Positions 31,326 through 34,471 of a stretch of DNA of 34,471 nt are shown here, piece after piece. This DNA comes from Phycisphaerales bacterium (GTDB taxonomy: Bacteria > Planctomycetota > Phycisphaerae > Phycisphaerales > UBA1924). The notes below the pieces were generated by a model. It was not told where the DNA came from. It did no database searches and worked only from the letters and a program-made list of their open reading frames with translations. A program made the position numbers and the translations under genes. Where the stretch lies: the NCBI GenBank assembly GCA_022843545.1, contig JALHNL010000025.1, forward strand, positions 1 through 34,471, read 5' to 3'. Position 1 is the first letter of the stretch. Every line of letters starts with the position of its first letter.

Positions 31326-32546
31326 TTGCCTTCCTTCAAGTACATCTCGTCGGGCTCCGCCGCCGGCGTCATCGACGCGCCCGATCGCGCCAGCGCGGTC
31401 CGCGTGCTGATGGGCAAGGGCATCGTCCCCACGCAGCTCGAACAGGCCGCCGACGCCGCCGAGGCCCAGGCCGCCGCACGCCCCGGCCCCGCCGCCGCCC
31501 GCCGGCGTCCGCTCTCGCTCGCCGACACGGCCTCCTTCATCCGCGAACTGGCCACCGCCATCCAGGCCGGCCTGCCGATGGTCCCCGCGCTCCGCACGCT
31601 CGCCAAGGCCCGCAAGCGCGAGAGCGATCAGGCGATGATCGCCCACCTCATGCGCGAGGTGGAGCAGGGCAAGACGCTCGCCGACGCGTGCAAGTCGTGG
31701 GGCAAGCCCTTCGGCGAACTGCTCGTCAACCTTGTCCGCGCCGGCGAGGCCTCGGGCCGCCTGGGCGATGTGCTTTACCAGGCCGCCGACCTGCTCGAGC
31801 GTGATCTCAACCTCCGCCGCGCGGTCCTCTCCGCCACCCTCTACCCGATGATCCTCACCGCGCTGGTCACAGTCGCGGTCATCATCGTCACCACCGTCAT
31901 CGTCCCGCGCGTGCTCGAGCCCCTCAAGGGCCAACTCACCAAGCTCCCCGTGCCCACCCAGATCGTCCAGGGCGCGGCCGACTTCTTCAGCGGGTACTGG
32001 TGGGTATTGGCCGCGCTGGTGGCGCTGGGCGTGGTCGCGTGGCAACGCCTCCGCGCTGTCGAGTCCTCGCGCCGCGCCATCGACGCCTTCGCCCTGCGCG
32101 TCCCGCTCTTCGGCCCGCTCATCCGCGACGCCGCCGTCGCCCGCTTCACCCGCACGCTGGGCACCCTCGTCAAGTCCGGCCTGCCCGTGCTCAGCGCGCT
32201 GCGGCTGTCGGGCGCCACCCTCACCAACCTCGCCATGCGCGGCGCGATCACCAGCGTCTGCGACCAGGTCGCCGGCGGCAAGACCATCGCCGAGCCGCTC
32301 GAACGCACCGGCCTCTTCCCGCCCCTGCTCGTCCAGATCGTGAGCCTCGGCGAGCGCTCGGGTCGCCTCCCCGAACTGCTGGGCCAGGCCGCCAACGCCC
32401 TGGATGAACGCACCCAAACCCGCATCAAGGTCTTCACGACCGTCCTCCCGCCCGTGCTCATCGTCATCCTCGCCTGCGTCGTCGGCCTCGTCGTCGCCTC
32501 CATCATCCTCCCGCTCTTGAACATGCAGGAGGCGATCGGGAAGTAG
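31326..32546 (+). CDS. gspF: Type II secretion inner-membrane platform protein GspF
   Basis: GspF is the polytopic platform protein that works with the GspE ATPase to insert pseudopilins. From TTG at 31326 the 406-aa product starts LPSFKYISSG..AGVIDAPDRASAVRVLMGKGIVPTQLE, matching the usual M..FKY.A.d..G opening of GspF/PilC. Two GspF domains are visible: SLADTASFIRELATAIQAGLPMVPALRTL...RAGEASGRLGDVL (about 60-185) and RFTRTLGTLVKSGLPVLSALRLS...VSLGERSGRLPELLGQAA (about 270-365). There are three hydrophobic helices (about 165-195, 215-240, 370-400). The ATG at 31272 would add 18 residues encoded by a tandem repeat and is disfavoured. No ribosome site is visible before either start. The gene is in a series with gspE and gspG. 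Confidence 0.88.
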   Translation: MPSFKYISSGSAAGVIDAPDRASAVRVLMGKGIVPTQLEQAADAAEAQAAARPGPAAARRRPLSLADTASFIRELATAIQAGLPMVPALRTLAKARKRESDQAMIAHLMREVEQGKTLADACKSWGKPFGELLVNLVRAGEASGRLGDVLYQAADLLERDLNLRRAVLSATLYPMILTALVTVAVIIVTTVIVPRVLEPLKGQLTKLPVPTQIVQGAADFFSGYWWVLAALVALGVVAWQRLRAVESSRRAIDAFALRVPLFGPLIRDAAVARFTRTLGTLVKSGLPVLSALRLSGATLTNLAMRGAITSVCDQVAGGKTIAEPLERTGLFPPLLVQIVSLGERSGRLPELLGQAANALDERTQTRIKVFTTVLPPVLIVILACVVGLVVASIILPLLNMQEAIGK

Positions 32547-32550
32547 GGGG

Positions 32551-32600
32551 GCGAAGAGAAGAGGAGCGAGGAGTGCGTGGTGCGTAGTGCTGAGTACAGG
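32551..32600 (+). repeat. Purine-rich degenerate 7-9-bp repeats after gspF
   Basis: The 168-bp gap between gspF and gspG begins with GA-rich units and then three 7-mers in tandem (GCGTGGT, GCGTAGT, GCTGAGT at 32575-32595). The block is degenerate, and the unit boundaries in its first half are uncertain. Confidence 0.4.
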
Positions 32601-32654
32601 AAGGACCGACCCGGAGATCACAGCCATCCGACGCCCGTCGAGTGTTCCTGATCT

Positions 32655-32706
32655 GTTTGCGACGTTTGCTCCGTTTGCCACTTTGCCCCGTTTGCCGGTT
32701 TACTAG
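32655..32706 (+). repeat. GTTTGC 8-9-bp tandem repeat before gspG
   Basis: Six head-to-tail units sharing a TTTGC core: GTTTGCGAC, GTTTGCTCC, GTTTGCCAC, TTTGCCCC, GTTTGCCG and GTTTACTAG. The last runs into the -10-like TAGAGT before gspG. The CCGTTTGCC/CCATTTGC core also occurs in the repeat before gspF and in degenerate form at about 19092-19118. Confidence 0.65.
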
Positions 32707-32709
32707 AGT
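32704..32709 (+). promoter_or_regulatory. -10-like hexamer immediately before gspG
   Basis: TAGAGT ends 5 nt before the gspG ATG at 32715, with only C residues between and no ribosome site. This suggests a leaderless transcript for the pseudopilin genes, separate from gspE and gspF. Confidence 0.4.
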
Positions 32710-32714
32710 CCCCC

Positions 32715-33152
32715 ATGAACCAAGCCACCCGCCGTTCCACCCGCCGCTCCGCGTTCACGATCATCGAGGTCATCGTGATCGTGGTCATCATCGGCATCCT
32801 CGCCGCCGTCATCGCCCCGCGCCTGCTCAATCGCGTGGGCCAGGCCAAGCGCACCGCCGCCGAGGCCAACGCCAACGCGGTCGCCACCGCTGTCGCGACC
32901 TACATCGCCGACTGCGGCAAGCCCCCCGCCGGCGCGTCGCTGGAGTCGTTCCTCATGTCCAAGCCCAGCGACGTGGGCGACAACTGGAAGGGCCCCTACC
33001 TGCAGAACAAGGACCAGCTCAAGGACCCCTGGGGCCAGCCCTTCCAGGTCGTCATGCCCGGCAAGAAGAACGCCGACTTTGACGTCGTCAGTTACGGCGA
33101 AGACAAGCAGCCCGGCGGCGAGGGCGACAACGCGGACATCATCAAGCCGTGA
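32715..33152 (+). CDS. gspG: Major pseudopilin GspG
   Basis: GspG is the major subunit of the type II secretion pseudopilus. The 145-aa protein has a basic leader and the prepilin motif SAFTIIEVIVIVVIIGILAAVIAP (Glu at +5), with Ala rather than Gly before the expected cut. Then come a helix with RVGQAKRTAAEANANAVATAVATYIADCG, the GPYLQ and LKDPWGQPFQVV elements, and the closing DFDVVSYGEDKQPGGEGDNADI. These include the calcium-binding loop residues typical of GspG. Length is normal. The gene overlaps gspH by GTGA. The ATG is 5 nt from TAGAGT. Confidence 0.92.
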   Translation: MNQATRRSTRRSAFTIIEVIVIVVIIGILAAVIAPRLLNRVGQAKRTAAEANANAVATAVATYIADCGKPPAGASLESFLMSKPSDVGDNWKGPYLQNKDQLKDPWGQPFQVVMPGKKNADFDVVSYGEDKQPGGEGDNADIIKP

Positions 33153-33733
33153 TCGGCCCCCGATCCACCATCCCGCGCTCCCGCGCCTTCACCATGGTCG
33201 AGGTCATCGTCGTGATGCTCCTCATCGGGATCCTCGGCGCGCTCGTCGTCCCGCGCCTCGGCAACCTCGCCGAGCGCGCCGCCGCCTCCGAGGCCGAGTC
33301 CCTCGCCGGCCTGCTCACCCTCGCCGCGCAGCGCGCCGCCACCAGCGCGCAGCCCGGCGCGCTGGAATACGCACCCGCTTCGCGAACCTTCTCCCTCCTG
33401 GCTCAGGCCGCCGCGCCGGGTCAGGCCTCCGCCTGGCAACTCGCGCCGCTTGCCCGACCCGTCCGCCTTGAGCGGCTCACCCTCCGCCGCGCCGCCGTCC
33501 CCGGCGGGCTGCTCCCCGGGTCCACCGCCTGGCGCGCCCCCATCGGCGGCGGGACCATCCCGCCCACCATCTCGATGCTCCTTGCCGACGATCAGACCGT
33601 CTGGCAGGTCGAGCTGCCCGAGGGCGCCACCTCCGCCCGCGTCATCAGGCTGCCCGCGGAGGGCGCGTGGATGCCCTCCAGCGCCATCGTCCGCGACCTC
33701 GACGCCGCCGGTCAGAGGGATAAGCCGTGGTGA
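33149..33733 (+). CDS. gspH: Minor pseudopilin, GspH-like
   Basis: A 194-aa prepilin-type protein starting at GTG 33149, overlapping the gspG stop (GTGA). The leader has RAFTMVEVIVVMLLIGILGALVVP with Glu at +5 and Ala before the cut. A helix with AASEAESLAGLLTLAAQRAATSAQPGALEY follows, then beta-rich segments, which is the GspH/FimT layout (helix then strands). Position after gspG and before a GspI-like gene supports GspH. Sequence identity in this family is low, so the assignment depends on order and layout. Confidence 0.75.
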   Translation: MIGPRSTIPRSRAFTMVEVIVVMLLIGILGALVVPRLGNLAERAAASEAESLAGLLTLAAQRAATSAQPGALEYAPASRTFSLLAQAAAPGQASAWQLAPLARPVRLERLTLRRAAVPGGLLPGSTAWRAPIGGGTIPPTISMLLADDQTVWQVELPEGATSARVIRLPAEGAWMPSSAIVRDLDAAGQRDKPW

Positions 33734-34197
33734 ACCGCCAGAGTTCATCCAGCCCTCAACCGCGCCGGACCGCTCGCCGGGGCGTCGCCCTCATCGAGGC
33801 CATCGTCGCCGCGATCATCCTGGGTGTCGGGCTCACCGCGCTGGTCTCTTTCGCCTCCGGCGCGCTCTCCGCCTCGCGCCTCGGGCAGGAGATCGGCACC
33901 GCCGCCATGCTCGCCGACGAGCAACTCCAACTCGTCCTCGCCCGCGGCCCCGATGACTACGCCCGCCGCTTCGACCTCAAGGGCCGATGCGACCCGCCCT
34001 TCCAGACGTACCTGTACGAACTCACCTTCACCGGCGGCGACGGCGGCCAGCCCTACCGCGTCCGCGCCGTCGTCCGCTGGGAGTCCTCGCGCGGGCCGCA
34101 GAGCGTGGATGTCGAAACCCTCATCGCGCCCCGCCAGGTCGAGGGCGACGCCCAGGCCGACCCCGACCGCCGACCCGCTTCCGCCGTCACCCGATGA
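33730..34197 (+). CDS. gspI: Minor pseudopilin, GspI-like
   Basis: A 155-aa protein with a long basic leader and GVALIEAIVAAIILGVGLTALVSFASG, a prepilin segment with Gly before the cut and Glu retained. The usual Phe at +1 is Val. Then comes EIGTAAMLADEQLQLVLARG, similar to the helix of GspI, and a strand-rich end (YLYELTFTGGDGGQPYRVRAVVRW). The GTG at 33730 gives the same 4-bp GTGA overlap as the neighbouring junctions; a GTG one codon earlier (33727) is possible. It overlaps gspJ by ATGA. GspI identity rests on gene order and size. Confidence 0.7.
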   Translation: MNRQSSSSPQPRRTARRGVALIEAIVAAIILGVGLTALVSFASGALSASRLGQEIGTAAMLADEQLQLVLARGPDDYARRFDLKGRCDPPFQTYLYELTFTGGDGGQPYRVRAVVRWESSRGPQSVDVETLIAPRQVEGDAQADPDRRPASAVTR

Positions 34198-34471
34198 TCC
34201 CCCGCCCCGCCCATCCCGCGTCCCGCCGCCGTGCGTTCACGCTGGTCGAGCTTCTCGCCGCCGGGGTCATCATCGCGCTCATCGCCGGGTCCGTCGCGGT
34301 CATCACGCAGCGTCTTCTCCGCTCGCGCTCGGGCGGGGGCGCCGCCGAGGCCTTCGCCCGCGCCTCGGTCGCCGCCGACATCATCGCCCGCGATCTTCAG
34401 AACGTCCTCCGCGACGAAGACCCGCTGCAGGCCCGCGTCGCCATCCGCCCCGGCGGGGTCGACGACCCCGC
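34194..34471 (+). CDS. gspJ: Minor pseudopilin, GspJ-like (cut by window edge)
   Basis: Starting at ATG 34194 inside the gspI stop (ATGA), 92 codons are visible before the edge. The leader and the segment RRRAFTLVELLAAGVIIALIAGSVAVI are a clear prepilin signal with Ala before the cut and Glu at +5. The following helix has RASVAADIIARDLQNVLRDEDP, where a D-L dyad after an Arg matches the GspJ-type start of the helical stem. Position as the fourth pseudopilin after G, H and I supports GspJ. The downstream part, and any gspK, is outside the window. Confidence 0.7.
   Translation, partial: MIPRPAHPASRRRAFTLVELLAAGVIIALIAGSVAVITQRLLRSRSGGGAAEAFARASVAADIIARDLQNVLRDEDPLQARVAIRPGGVDDP

Noticed and set aside
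31175-32706. CRISPR array
   Set aside because: The repeats are 7-9 bp, contiguous and degenerate, with no spacers and no cas genes.
1-34471. Insertion sequences, prophage, integrase or attachment sites
   Set aside because: No transposase, integrase or phage gene and no flanking direct repeats were found.

Overview
The window is GC-rich (roughly 70% by eye), densely coding bacterial DNA. The gene content suggests a member of the Planctomycetota, probably a Phycisphaerae-type organism. The clues are a short UvrC, several pseudopilin genes including one with the CPSDP-type motif common in planctomycete and verrucomicrobial pseudopilins, a GspE-F-G-H-I-J run, large secreted proteins of unknown function and a two-domain exopolysaccharide glycosyltransferase set. 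This placement is inference; no rRNA or other marker is present.

Layout. 1-3525: secG (cut by the left edge), a small AbrB-type regulator, and divergent uvrC/truD. 3532-13402: a surface-polysaccharide locus. On the minus strand are an NAD-sugar epimerase and a protein with two GT2 domains. On the plus strand are a GT4 glycosyltransferase, a protein with two fused GT4 domains, a Wzy-like polymerase and a membrane protein with an endonuclease/exonuclease/phosphatase fold. The last four lie in the order GT4-(ATGA)-GT4x2, then Wzy-(GTGA)-EEP. 13456-22740: housekeeping genes in convergent pairs (M42 peptidase/smc, TSUP transporter/priA). Between smc and the TSUP gene lies a 580-bp non-coding stretch rich in RNA signals: a four-hairpin smc leader, and a separate transcription unit with a textbook promoter and an intrinsic terminator but no ORF. 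22795-24458: a small lower-GC cluster behind a TTGACA promoter, encoding a secreted eight-cysteine peptide, a membrane-anchored unknown and a pseudopilin. 24496-29508: carA, a secreted papain-like protease, and a secreted LTxxQ-type protein. 29575-34471: a type II secretion/type IV pilus-like gene series gspE, gspF, gspG, gspH, gspI, gspJ (the last cut by the right edge).

Two expression styles are visible. Seven genes (AbrB, uvrC, truD, M42, TSUP, carA, gspG) have a TAnnnT -10-like hexamer only 5-7 nt before the start codon and no Shine-Dalgarno, the pattern expected of leaderless mRNAs. Others (smc, the Cys-rich peptide, the protease, the LTxxQ gene, secG) have a clear purine-rich ribosome site. 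Convergent gene ends are extremely tight (one 4-bp overlap through a shared CTAG, gaps of 4, 6, 6 and 23 bp), so the only convincing intrinsic terminator belongs to the putative small RNA.

The strongest candidates for something undescribed are the orphan RNA at about 19167-19303, the hairpin-packed smc leader, the Cys-rich peptide cluster, and the blocks of 7-9-bp degenerate tandem repeats placed in gaps of the gsp series.
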